DNA from: Cyclobacteriaceae bacterium
Lineage (GTDB): Bacteria > Bacteroidota > Bacteroidia > Cytophagales > Cyclobacteriaceae
Length of the DNA: 64,000 bases
NCBI GenBank assembly: GCA_019694875.1
Contig: JAIBBC010000001.1
Span: 310,001-374,000, forward strand
Reading direction: 5' to 3'
The notes under the pieces are model-generated. The model was not told the DNA's origin and made no database searches. It saw nothing but the letters and a program-made list of their open reading frames with translations. Of this stretch, positions 16,767-24,787 are shown piece by piece (the first letter of the stretch is position 1; each line of letters starts with the position of its first letter). The position numbers and the translations under genes are program-made.

Positions 16767-17216
16767 CTAGGGATGTGCAGGGTCGTTTTCATAAGAATGC
16801 CAGGCCGCGCAGCTGGTAGGCGTCTCACGTAGCATTACGCATCGAAGCATGGCACCGTCATTGAAATTACGCCTTAATCGTGATACAAAGTCAAGAAGTA
16901 AATTTTCGGCTGTGGGTTGATAGGGGACAAAGTGGACGCGAGGTAAGTCACTTAAAGAATTGAACCTCGCATCCTCCTCCCATAAGACGATCGAGTGATC
17001 AAATGTATCCAATACCTCCGTTTTCACGAGTTCTTTCAAATCCGAAAAATCCATGACCATCCCTGTTTTTCCTCCTTTCTCGGCTATTGGTTTTCCGGAT
17101 ACAGTAACTGATAAGAAGTATGTGTGACCGTGAATATGGCTGCATTTGCCTTCATAGTTAGCAAGCGCATGCGCCATGTCAAATGTGAATTCCTTAGTAA
17201 TCTGAATGGTGCCCAT
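16767..17216 (-). CDS. queD: 6-carboxytetrahydropterin synthase / PTPS family
   Basis: 149 residues. Zinc-ligand histidines are in DMAHAL (His16) and HIHGHTYFLSV, with the family's Asp/Glu in GMVMDFSDLK and DHSIVLWEED and the C-terminal LRETPTS. QueD-type enzymes convert dihydroneopterin triphosphate to 6-carboxytetrahydropterin for queuosine; other members make pterins. It is divergent from nadA with operator G between them, which is unusual for a queuosine gene and suggests a pterin or queuosine need under low oxygen. Confidence 0.85.
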   Translation of the reverse strand: MGTIQITKEFTFDMAHALANYEGKCSHIHGHTYFLSVTVSGKPIAEKGGKTGMVMDFSDLKELVKTEVLDTFDHSIVLWEEDARFNSLSDLPRVHFVPYQPTAENLLLDFVSRLRRNFNDGAMLRCVMLRETPTSCAAWHSYENDPAHP

Positions 17217-17289
17217 TTGCCCGTTAGATATCGTGAATAAATGCTACAGCTGCCCAACTTCAAATAGGATAATATTTGGCTGCATGGGT

Positions 17290-17305
17290 TATGACTTCGA
17301 TCATA
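17290..17305. promoter_or_regulatory. Crp/Fnr-type operator G (bidirectional)
   Basis: TATGACTTCGATCATA, perfect arms. Plus-strand box TAAACTTG (17327-17334) is centred 33 bp downstream, before nadA. On the minus strand CCTATTTG (17261-17268) occupies the same position before queD, a weaker match. Confidence 0.7.
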
Positions 17306-17375
17306 ACCAATGTAACGTCTTGTGCCTAAACTTGAAGGCATGAAAGACCGAAAATTAATATGACAACAAAGGGGA

Positions 17376-18341
17376 ATGCCGTGGTTGGCATTAGTTGAAA
17401 TGCTGCAGAGAGAATTTATTGTATCCGAAATCGAAAGGCTCAAGAAGGAGAAAAGCATGATAGTGCTGGCACATTACTATCAGGATAAATCTGTTCAGGA
17501 TGTTGCCGATTACATAGGCGACAGTTTGGGCCTGTCGATCGAAGCACAACGCACCAATGCAAAGGCAATAGTTTTTGCAGGCGTGCACTTTATGGCAGAG
17601 ACTGCCAAGATACTTAACCTTCGATGCAAAGTTCTGCTTCCCGACATGGCTGCCGGGTGTTCACTGTCTGACGCTTGTCCACCGGATTCATTTAGAGAGT
17701 TTATTCTTATGCATCCCGATCATGTTGTAGTAAGCTATATTAATTGTTCAGCGGAAATTAAGGCTGAGAGTGATATCATTTGCACTTCAGCAAATGCGGA
17801 AAAAGTTATTAGGTCCATTCCGATCGATGAGCCAATTATTTTTGCGCCAGACAAAAACCTCGGTAATTATCTAATACAAAAGACAGGACGCAAGATGTTG
17901 CTTTGGGATGGAGCTTGCGTAGTTCATGAAGCTTTTTCAATTGACAAGATATTGGTTCTCCATCAGCAACATCCGCAAGCAAAAATAATTGCACATCCGG
18001 AGTCTGAACCTCACCTTCTGAGAGTGGCGCACTTTGTCGGATCTACTACAGCTTTGATCAACTTTGTAAAAAAGGACAGCTGCAATCAATTTATTGTGGC
18101 AACAGAGGCGGGTATCCTGCATGAAATGGCTAAAGAGGTTCCCGGTAAGTTATTGATCCCAGCCCCAGCGAAAGAAGACAACACCTGTGCATGCAGCGAG
18201 TGCGGCTTTATGAAATTGACCACCGTTGAAAAGGTTTACAATTGTATGCTGAATGAATATCCGGAGATCGAAATTGAAGAGTCGTTAAGGGTACGCGCGT
18301 TGCGACCCATTTTGCAAATGGTCGAAATAACTAAAAATTAA
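17376..18341 (+). CDS. nadA: Quinolinate synthase A
   Basis: 321 residues from ATG 17376; an internal ATG at 17400 is an equally good start. Motifs: LAHYYQDKSVQDVADYIGDS, FAGVHFMAETAKIL, LLPDMAAGCSLSDAC and late cysteines in CACSECGFMKLTTVEKVY. NadA condenses iminoaspartate with dihydroxyacetone phosphate to quinolinate and carries an oxygen-sensitive [4Fe-4S] cluster on three Cys. One base separates it from nadB, a standard pair. Operator G upstream puts NAD synthesis under the island's control. Confidence 0.95.
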   Translation: MPWLALVEMLQREFIVSEIERLKKEKSMIVLAHYYQDKSVQDVADYIGDSLGLSIEAQRTNAKAIVFAGVHFMAETAKILNLRCKVLLPDMAAGCSLSDACPPDSFREFILMHPDHVVVSYINCSAEIKAESDIICTSANAEKVIRSIPIDEPIIFAPDKNLGNYLIQKTGRKMLLWDGACVVHEAFSIDKILVLHQQHPQAKIIAHPESEPHLLRVAHFVGSTTALINFVKKDSCNQFIVATEAGILHEMAKEVPGKLLIPAPAKEDNTCACSECGFMKLTTVEKVYNCMLNEYPEIEIEESLRVRALRPILQMVEITKN

Positions 18342-18342
18342 C

Positions 18343-19932
18343 ATGCCGGTAGCAGATGTGTTAGTTGTCGGAAGCGGAATTGCAGGCCTGTTGGCCGCAA
18401 TCAAAATTGGCGAGCATTTTCCGAGTCGTAAAATTTGCGTGATCACAAAAAATGAGGCAGCTGAATCGAACACGCAATATGCTCAGGGAGGAATTTCCGT
18501 TGTGACGGATTTTCTTAATGACTCATTTGATTCTCATATCAAGGATACTCTGATTGCGGGCGATGGCCTTTGCGATGAAGAAGTTGTCAGGTTTGTCGTG
18601 GCACAAGCATATGATCGGTTGGAGGAGTTGATAGCATATGGTGTCAAGTTTGATCGCGACAGTGAAGGACGATTGTCTCTTGCAAAGGAGGGCGGTCATC
18701 ATAGGAACAGAATTGTTCATTGCAAAGATGCCACCGGTGCCAGCGTATCATCCGTACTTCTGCAGAAATTGGCGACACTCCCAAATGTAACGCTGCTAAC
18801 AAATCAGATCGTGATTGATCTGATCACCAGGCAACCTACAGCGTGGCACTCAAGAGCCGGAACTTCCTGCCATGGAGTCACTTTGCTTGACTGCGCAAGT
18901 AGTAAGGTGAGCAATATTTTTTCTCGCACCACTATTTTGGCGACAGGAGGTTTAGGTCAAGTTTATGAAACCACAACGAATCCGCTTGTCGCTACCGGGG
19001 ACGGTATAGCAATGGCCTGGAGAGCGGGTGCCGAAGTAAGCAACATGGAATTCATTCAGTTTCATCCTACAGCGTTAACTTCTTTTGGCAGTAATCCATG
19101 CTTCTTGATTTCTGAGGCGGTGAGAGGGCATGGTGCGCATTTGATAAATCAGTTGGGCGAGCGATTCATGTTTAAGTATCATCCTGATGGCGAACTTGCG
19201 TGTCGGGATGTCGTGGCTCGCGCAATTGCCATGGAAATGAATGTCAGTGGTGACAGTGAAGTTTACCTCGACTGCGCACACATTGCCCATCACTTACCTG
19301 ATAAATTTCCAACCATTTATCAAAAGTGCGTGAGTCTTGGCCTCGACCTTTATCTCGAGCCCATACCTGTTGCACCGGCTGCCCATTATGTATGCGGAGG
19401 AGTTGATGTCGATATGGAAGGAAGGACAACGATTGAGAATTTATACGCTTGTGGTGAATGTGCAAATACAGGACTTCATGGAGCTAATCGCCTTGCTTCG
19501 AATTCACTACTAGAGGCAATGGTCTTTGCGCACAGCTGCTATCAGGATATTGCAAGACGCCTTGATAACATTCCTTTGAGGATCGAGTCGTTGGAAGTAA
19601 AAACCTCACAGCCATTGCAGGCCGCGGAGCGGACTTTGGTTTTGCAGACAAGAGCAAGTCTCAGAAAACTAATGACAGAGCAGGTTGGGATCATCCGCAG
19701 CGAGAAAGGACTCCAATTGACTAAGACCTGTCTGGCGGAGTTAAGCAAACTGATAAGCAAACTCGCAACGGGGATTGTTGACTTCGATCTTCAAGAGCTG
19801 AGAAATATCATCGATGTTGCTCAACTAATCGTAGACCAGTCTTTAAAACGACAGCAAAATTGCGGGGCGTACTTCAATATTGACCATGAGGTGCATAGTC
19901 ATTTCCCTCTGGAGCGGGTGGTTCAGGATTGA
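18343..19932 (+). CDS. nadB: L-aspartate oxidase
   Basis: 529 residues. FAD-binding start VLVVGSGIAGLLAAIKIGE, then the NTQYAQGGISVV motif, GGLGQVYETTTNP, EFIQFHPTAL, and the active-site stretch GERFMFKYHPDGELACRDVVARAI, with the C-terminal ANTGLHGANRLASNSLLEA. It oxidises aspartate to iminoaspartate for NadA and can use fumarate instead of oxygen, so it works in anoxia. Its last 59 bases overlap the convergent DGC-like gene. Confidence 0.95.
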   Translation: MPVADVLVVGSGIAGLLAAIKIGEHFPSRKICVITKNEAAESNTQYAQGGISVVTDFLNDSFDSHIKDTLIAGDGLCDEEVVRFVVAQAYDRLEELIAYGVKFDRDSEGRLSLAKEGGHHRNRIVHCKDATGASVSSVLLQKLATLPNVTLLTNQIVIDLITRQPTAWHSRAGTSCHGVTLLDCASSKVSNIFSRTTILATGGLGQVYETTTNPLVATGDGIAMAWRAGAEVSNMEFIQFHPTALTSFGSNPCFLISEAVRGHGAHLINQLGERFMFKYHPDGELACRDVVARAIAMEMNVSGDSEVYLDCAHIAHHLPDKFPTIYQKCVSLGLDLYLEPIPVAPAAHYVCGGVDVDMEGRTTIENLYACGECANTGLHGANRLASNSLLEAMVFAHSCYQDIARRLDNIPLRIESLEVKTSQPLQAAERTLVLQTRASLRKLMTEQVGIIRSEKGLQLTKTCLAELSKLISKLATGIVDFDLQELRNIIDVAQLIVDQSLKRQQNCGAYFNIDHEVHSHFPLERVVQD

Positions 19933-20263
19933 TTTCTTGCGAGTATGGCGATATTTGTTCCCTATAAAATTCTTGCATATTAAAATCCTTATCGCTTTTG
20001 TGGATGGAGACGTCTACATAAATGAATTCATTTGGATGAAAACCGTTTGTCAGCAGCTTGACACAACTTGCGTTGCAGTCATTCAGAAATAGCATTTTTC
20101 TTCGATGTCCTGAAGGCATCGATAGTTGCTCCCCAAGATTTTGTACTCGCCCAATCTCACCTATGCCAATGCCCTCAAGATATTTGGCTATACGGTGCGA
20201 CAATCTCCTTTCATTGATTTCCTGGGACCGAGTGCAAACAAAGACCAATAATTTTTGGTTTGC
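19874..20263 (-). CDS. DGC-like putative zinc-binding small protein
   Basis: 129 residues from ATG 20263; the open frame extends upstream to 20341 but that part overlaps the neighbouring gene's end and the operator. An N-terminal LLVFVCTRSQE (Cys11) and a central FLNDCNASCVKLLTNGF resemble the Cys pattern of the DGC domain (putative metal-binding proteins with a DGCxxxC motif), here NDCNASC. The C-terminus is proline-rich and low complexity. Function unknown. TACTCTCG at 20282-20289 lies 33 bp from the centre of operator H, so it is probably induced with the island. Confidence 0.55.
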   Translation of the reverse strand, partial: ANQKLLVFVCTRSQEINERRLSHRIAKYLEGIGIGEIGRVQNLGEQLSMPSGHRRKMLFLNDCNASCVKLLTNGFHPNEFIYVDVSIHKSDKDFNMQEFYREQISPYSQEINPEPPAPEGNDYAPHGQY

Positions 20264-20310
20264 CATTCGTGTGTTCCAACGCGAGAGTAGAAAGAAACAA
20301 TCAGAAAAAA

Positions 20311-20326
20311 TATGACAAAAGTCATT
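20311..20326 (-). promoter_or_regulatory. Crp/Fnr-type operator H
   Basis: TATGACAAAAGTCATT; one arm perfect, the other TCATT. It overlaps the stop codon of the upstream gene at 20322. Minus-strand box TACTCTCG (20282-20289) is centred 33 bp away. Confidence 0.55.
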
Positions 20327-22142
20327 TTGCAGCCGAGTCAACGCTGCACATTTTTTCTAGTTTTATAATAAGACTGTTTATTTCATTTTCACCGCTCGTA
20401 AGCTGATCTTTAAATTGACCAGCATCGGATGGAATGTGCAGTGCGAGGTCGCGATAATAGCTAATTCCTTTTAAAAGATTCTTGCTAAAGTCCAGCAAGT
20501 CCTTAGCTGTCTTGACATCTTTGTCAGTCAGGTCAAGTATCTGTTCCTCGAGATACTTGATATTCAGGATCAGCTCTTTTATGAACATGTGTGGTCGATT
20601 TTTATTGGCGATCAGGTTTGTGCGGCCATAAATGTGGTCTGTCATTTCTTTTAATGTGACAACATTACTGAAATAGGCAAGATTAGGGCCCGGGCAGATT
20701 GTGACGGCTTCCATTTTCTTAATTGGTGGCAATTGATATTTCAAGATAGCGGAGTTGATCAAACCAATGCAAAGGCATTCTCTGCTGACAACGTCATTAA
20801 ACTGCTTTGTATATTCATCCTGGGACAAGTTCAAAGACTGTAATTGCTCTATTTTCTTTTTCTGGTACGAATGAGAGGCCGTGCAAATTGGATCGGCAGT
20901 GAATTCGGTATTCGAGACCAGGTGTTTTTCTGTACAAGGGCTGCCGGGCTTGCCTTTCATGACTCGTGACAGTCTTTCAGTTTCAGCGGTGGTTCCTTTC
21001 AGATAGTTGAACCTTATTCCCAATGGGGAAGACTTGCTTAATATTATATCTTTTTCACCCGCCTCGCTTAACTTCCGAAGTGTATTGGCGTCAACGGTGG
21101 TGGCTTCCGGGCAAAGTAAAAACGGTGTACCCCAACCGGTACTATCAAGATTGTAATATGCTGTCAGGAAAGAGGCTTCTTCGAAAGTCCCGATACCACC
21201 TTGCGCAGTTATCCTGATCGGGTGAGGGTCCTCAAAGGTCGGGATCCCTTTGCTCCGTGCCGCGGGTTGGTACAATGAATGGAGCGCCTCGGTCAATTCA
21301 TTCTTTTTCGTTTTAAACTCTTCCAGAATTGGACCAAGTAAAGTTCCATCAGTTGCAAAAGCATGTCCGCCACAGTTTAGACCAGATTCGATTCTGAATT
21401 CGCTTACCCAAATGCCTTTCTTGGCAAGATACTTTCCTTGAATAAGGGCCGACCGATAGTCACTTACCTTTATGACAACTTCCTTGTCAAAGATACCGTG
21501 ACCCTTGGCGTAAAAGGCAGCAAGTTTTTCAAGGTAATTATAGAGACGCGGGTTGAGCCCTGCCGAAAAGACTATTGAAGAATGCGTGAGATTGCTGTTG
21601 GCATAACCGCGAAGGGCGGCTACCGCGTCAGAAGAATCAGCAATAATATCGCCTTTTTTGTCATAATTATTTTTATCGACTTTGGTCATGATGTTGACAT
21701 CGATCTTTCCCGGATGGATTTGACTGCGCAAATATTTTAACATAGCTTCCTTTTCCAGATCATTATCTGCAGCTAACATTCTTTCATAAGCCAGACGAAG
21801 GACATTTTTTCCGGGAAGCATTTCGAAGTATTTCACAATGTCGGAACCCGTTTCGAATGCAGATTGTCGGAGTTTTTCGACTTGCTCCTTTACGATTGTA
21901 TTGACGAGATTTAGATAGTCGGTTATCCGGTTTGCCCTGTAGTCTGGTTCACCTAAGCGAATTTCTTTGTAGGGTCTTTTAGACTCATGGTAATAATGCT
22001 TACGCATTAACTCTATAAGCTTATCTTCAATAATCGAGATAACTGAATCAATACCAAACCTGGCGACTTTGATTGGGGTGTCAACGGTGTAAGCCAGGCC
22101 CATTACAGGAATGTGGAATGTGTGCATTTGAGTCGTTTGCAT
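20322..22142 (-). CDS. Unknown 606-residue protein with nitronate-monooxygenase-like TIM barrel
   Basis: I recognise no named family. The N-terminus (IPVMGLAYTVDTPIKVARFG) looks like the first strand and helix of a nitronate monooxygenase/FMN TIM barrel. Later NCGGHAFATDG (257-266) resembles the family's GGH motif, and ITAQGGIGTFEEAS (311-324) with GTPFLLCPEA (338-347) resembles its flavin-phosphate loop and GTRFLATxEA. The protein is far longer than usual nitronate monooxygenases (about 320-370), with a 100-residue insert after residue 50 and a C-terminal extension with CTEKHLVSNTEF, DPICTASHS and ECLCIG. Seven Cys in total suggest a metal or redox centre. It is under operator I and stands between norZ and the DGC-like gene, so a role in nitrogen-oxide stress is plausible but unproven. 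Confidence 0.6.
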   Translation of the reverse strand: MQTTQMHTFHIPVMGLAYTVDTPIKVARFGIDSVISIIEDKLIELMRKHYYHESKRPYKEIRLGEPDYRANRITDYLNLVNTIVKEQVEKLRQSAFETGSDIVKYFEMLPGKNVLRLAYERMLAADNDLEKEAMLKYLRSQIHPGKIDVNIMTKVDKNNYDKKGDIIADSSDAVAALRGYANSNLTHSSIVFSAGLNPRLYNYLEKLAAFYAKGHGIFDKEVVIKVSDYRSALIQGKYLAKKGIWVSEFRIESGLNCGGHAFATDGTLLGPILEEFKTKKNELTEALHSLYQPAARSKGIPTFEDPHPIRITAQGGIGTFEEASFLTAYYNLDSTGWGTPFLLCPEATTVDANTLRKLSEAGEKDIILSKSSPLGIRFNYLKGTTAETERLSRVMKGKPGSPCTEKHLVSNTEFTADPICTASHSYQKKKIEQLQSLNLSQDEYTKQFNDVVSRECLCIGLINSAILKYQLPPIKKMEAVTICPGPNLAYFSNVVTLKEMTDHIYGRTNLIANKNRPHMFIKELILNIKYLEEQILDLTDKDVKTAKDLLDFSKNLLKGISYYRDLALHIPSDAGQFKDQLTSGENEINSLIIKLEKMCSVDSAAK

Positions 22143-22190
22143 GAAAAAAATTTATCGAATTTAAAACAACCACTTTCGGCTCTTTTGTCT

Positions 22191-22206
22191 TATGATTCAA
22201 GTCATA
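22191..22206 (-). promoter_or_regulatory. Crp/Fnr-type operator I
   Basis: TATGATTCAAGTCATA, perfect arms, 49 bp upstream of the 606-residue gene. At the expected -7 position the minus strand reads TTGTTTTA (four of six matches); TAAATTCG lies 6 bp further on. Confidence 0.65.
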
Positions 22207-22351
22207 GTTTTACAATATCACCTGTCTTTTTTAAAAGAAGAATGACCTTGCGAGCATAGAAGCTGAAATGGCACAGAACATGGCTGGCGAAAATAGAGGG
22301 TAAGAAATAGGCCAGGACTTTGAACGTGATTAGACGACTGTCCTGGACCTA

Positions 22352-24679
22352 TTAGACCTGGGCTGTGACCTCCAGGTCTTTTTCCGTTGCGACCAAATTC
22401 GCAGAGATCGGTTTCAAGTTCCGCGAAGATTTGATGATGATTAACACAAGCGGAAAAACTCCTCCAATGGTGAAAATTGTTCCCCCAACAATTCTCAACC
22501 ATGTCAGTGTCTGAAAACTATTTTGTTCAATAAATTCATTCGACCTCGCGTACCACATTCCATGCTCAACAACGGCCATGAATTGCAAGACTCCTGCTGG
22601 AAACAAATCGAGTAAGATCATTAGCATCAATCCCACGTTGATTGACCAAAATGAAAGTTTCGTCAGCGCAGGTCTCCATCCAACATTTTCAGTAAGCAAC
22701 TTTGAACAGAATAGAACTCCGGCAATTGAAAGGTTTCCGTAAACTCCCATCAGAGCAGCATGTCCGTGATTTACCGTTAGGTATGTTCCATGCTCATAAT
22801 AGTTTGTTAACGGAAGATTAATAATAAAACCCATGACGCCAGCGCCAAAGAAATTCCAGAAGTTCACTCCCACCAGAAAGAGGAAAACATCAGACATGCC
22901 GAATTGAATTCCTTTATGGTCACCGTTGCCATTGCTCATGTTTTTCGTTGCTAATTTTGGTAGCTTTTGAAAACGCCAGGCCTCAAGTGTAAGAAGAATT
23001 AAGGGCACGACTTGCAGTGTGGAGAAGACCGAACCAAGGGCCATGGTCGCAACTGGCTTTGCGTTCCAATAAAAATTATGTGAAATACCCAGAAGCCCTG
23101 ATCCCAGAAATAATAAAGTGGCAAGGTATATTACTCTTACCGCAGATTCCTTGCTGACAAGTCCCATCAATATCATGAAGTAGCCCACAAGTACAGTGGT
23201 GAAGACTTCAAAAAAAGCTTCCGCCCACATGTGGATTACACACCATCTCCAAAAATCTGCGATGACAAAATTCGTTTTAGGAGTTGCAATGAATCCAGAT
23301 ATTAACAATATCAGAATGCTGAACGTAGCGTATACAAGCCAGTTGGGAAGTTCCCATGGTTGCCTCAGGGAAATTGCTGGCCTCAGTGCTTTGTATAATG
23401 TCACGGCCCATAATGCAAAAATTACAAAGAGAAGACCTTGCCATATTTTACCGGGCTCAACATATTCCCATCCCTGATTTCCAAGCCAATACCAATAATC
23501 AGTTAGACCCATTGGTCCAATGTAAATTCCAACAATTGAACCTGCGACCAAAGTGAATACAAGCCAAAACAAAATGTTGATATACATCCTGTACCCTGAC
23601 GGCTCTTTGGTAATGAACGGGGTAACGAATAGCGAAGCGCCTATCCAGCAAGCGGATATCCAAAGTAGGGAAAGTTGTACGTGCCACCCCCTTGTTATTG
23701 TAATAGGAAAGAGATCTCTTAGATCGTAACCAAAGAAGACAGTAAAATTTACAAAGTCATGGACTGTTAGAATTCCGGCCAGCACCTGGAATAGCAACAC
23801 GAAGATGGCAGCATAAAAGAATTTGAAGGTGGCTTTTTGTGCTGCTGTCGGGTTGAATTTATTAACTCCTTTGAGTGTCATTAGGGGCCTGGAATTATCC
23901 AGGAATGTACGGTCACTGAGTTTTTCTAACCTTCCGTGATAGAACAGAACAATACCGAGTGCGAGCACGAGTCCTAGCGACCCTATAATTGTCCAGATAA
24001 TGACAGGAGTTTCTGGTAGGTTGCCTGCATCAGGATCGTACGGCCAATTGTGTGTGTAACTGTAGCTTTCTCCTGGTCTTTTTACACTACAAACCCACGC
24101 GCCCCAGTAGAAAAATGCAGTCAACTTCTCAATCGACCCATCTCCTGATATGTAACCATTTTTCAATGACTTCTGCCCGGATGCGCCCTTGAAATACTCT
24201 CTATAAAACTCAACCAGTCGATTGCAAGCATACTCTTGAGCAGGCGTGAGCTTTACAGCGTTGGAAGATTTTTCGTATCGGTTTTCCTTCAACTCTCTTT
24301 TAACTTGTTCCTTTACCCCAAGAAATGCCAGTTTGCTTAGATCTGGTTGGTTTTGATAATACTCTTCAATGTAAACGGTAACCTGATGGAGACTTTGTGC
24401 TGTGAAGTCCGGACCTCGATTCGCGCCATCACCAAACATGCTACCAAAATCCATTAGCGCCAGACGTTGAAAAGTAGCCTGGCCATCAAGGATGTCATCC
24501 GCTGTAAAAATATTTTCGCCTGATTCGCTTATAAAAGTTGGAATCGGTGGCGCTTCATAATACGTTTCATACCCAATGATACCTACCCCTGTAAAGCTCA
24601 CAACAAATATGAAGGTGAGGGGTATCCACCATTTCTCCGGGTTCATGAGAAAGTGAATAAATCCTTTCTTTGGTTCCAT
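22352..24679 (-). CDS. norZ: Quinol-dependent nitric oxide reductase (qNor)
   Basis: 775 residues. An N-terminal periplasmic cytochrome-c-like domain without heme motif (YETYYEAPPIPTF to about residue 220) is fused to the NorB catalytic core of twelve helices, as in quinol NO reductases. Heme and non-heme iron ligands are in TRGWHVQLSLLW, HMWAEAFFEVF and NHGHAALMGVYGN. It reduces 2 NO to N2O in the inner membrane using menaquinol. It stands alone under operator J. The N2O formed is the substrate of the nos operon downstream. Confidence 0.95.
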   Translation of the reverse strand: MEPKKGFIHFLMNPEKWWIPLTFIFVVSFTGVGIIGYETYYEAPPIPTFISESGENIFTADDILDGQATFQRLALMDFGSMFGDGANRGPDFTAQSLHQVTVYIEEYYQNQPDLSKLAFLGVKEQVKRELKENRYEKSSNAVKLTPAQEYACNRLVEFYREYFKGASGQKSLKNGYISGDGSIEKLTAFFYWGAWVCSVKRPGESYSYTHNWPYDPDAGNLPETPVIIWTIIGSLGLVLALGIVLFYHGRLEKLSDRTFLDNSRPLMTLKGVNKFNPTAAQKATFKFFYAAIFVLLFQVLAGILTVHDFVNFTVFFGYDLRDLFPITITRGWHVQLSLLWISACWIGASLFVTPFITKEPSGYRMYINILFWLVFTLVAGSIVGIYIGPMGLTDYWYWLGNQGWEYVEPGKIWQGLLFVIFALWAVTLYKALRPAISLRQPWELPNWLVYATFSILILLISGFIATPKTNFVIADFWRWCVIHMWAEAFFEVFTTVLVGYFMILMGLVSKESAVRVIYLATLLFLGSGLLGISHNFYWNAKPVATMALGSVFSTLQVVPLILLTLEAWRFQKLPKLATKNMSNGNGDHKGIQFGMSDVFLFLVGVNFWNFFGAGVMGFIINLPLTNYYEHGTYLTVNHGHAALMGVYGNLSIAGVLFCSKLLTENVGWRPALTKLSFWSINVGLMLMILLDLFPAGVLQFMAVVEHGMWYARSNEFIEQNSFQTLTWLRIVGGTIFTIGGVFPLVLIIIKSSRNLKPISANLVATEKDLEVTAQV

Positions 24680-24728
24680 TGGTTTGCGTTTATAAGGCCG
24701 TAAAGTATTGTCTTTAGCAGACTGCTCC

Positions 24729-24744
24729 TATGACTCCAGTCATA
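24729..24744 (-). promoter_or_regulatory. Crp/Fnr-type operator J
   Basis: TATGACTCCAGTCATA, perfect arms, 49 bp upstream of norZ. Minus-strand TACTTTAC (24700-24707) is centred 33 bp away. Confidence 0.75.
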
Positions 24745-24787
24745 AGCTGTTTAAAAAAATGTCTTGTATTTAAGGTATTCATCTGAA

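Noticed and set aside
22207-22351. Small minus-strand frame rich in aromatic residues between norZ and the unknown flavoprotein gene
   Set aside because: No start codon after the upstream stop; not reported as a gene.
22218-22502. Open frame of 94 codons at the end of norZ
   Set aside because: Overlaps the true norZ frame in another phase; composition not protein-like.
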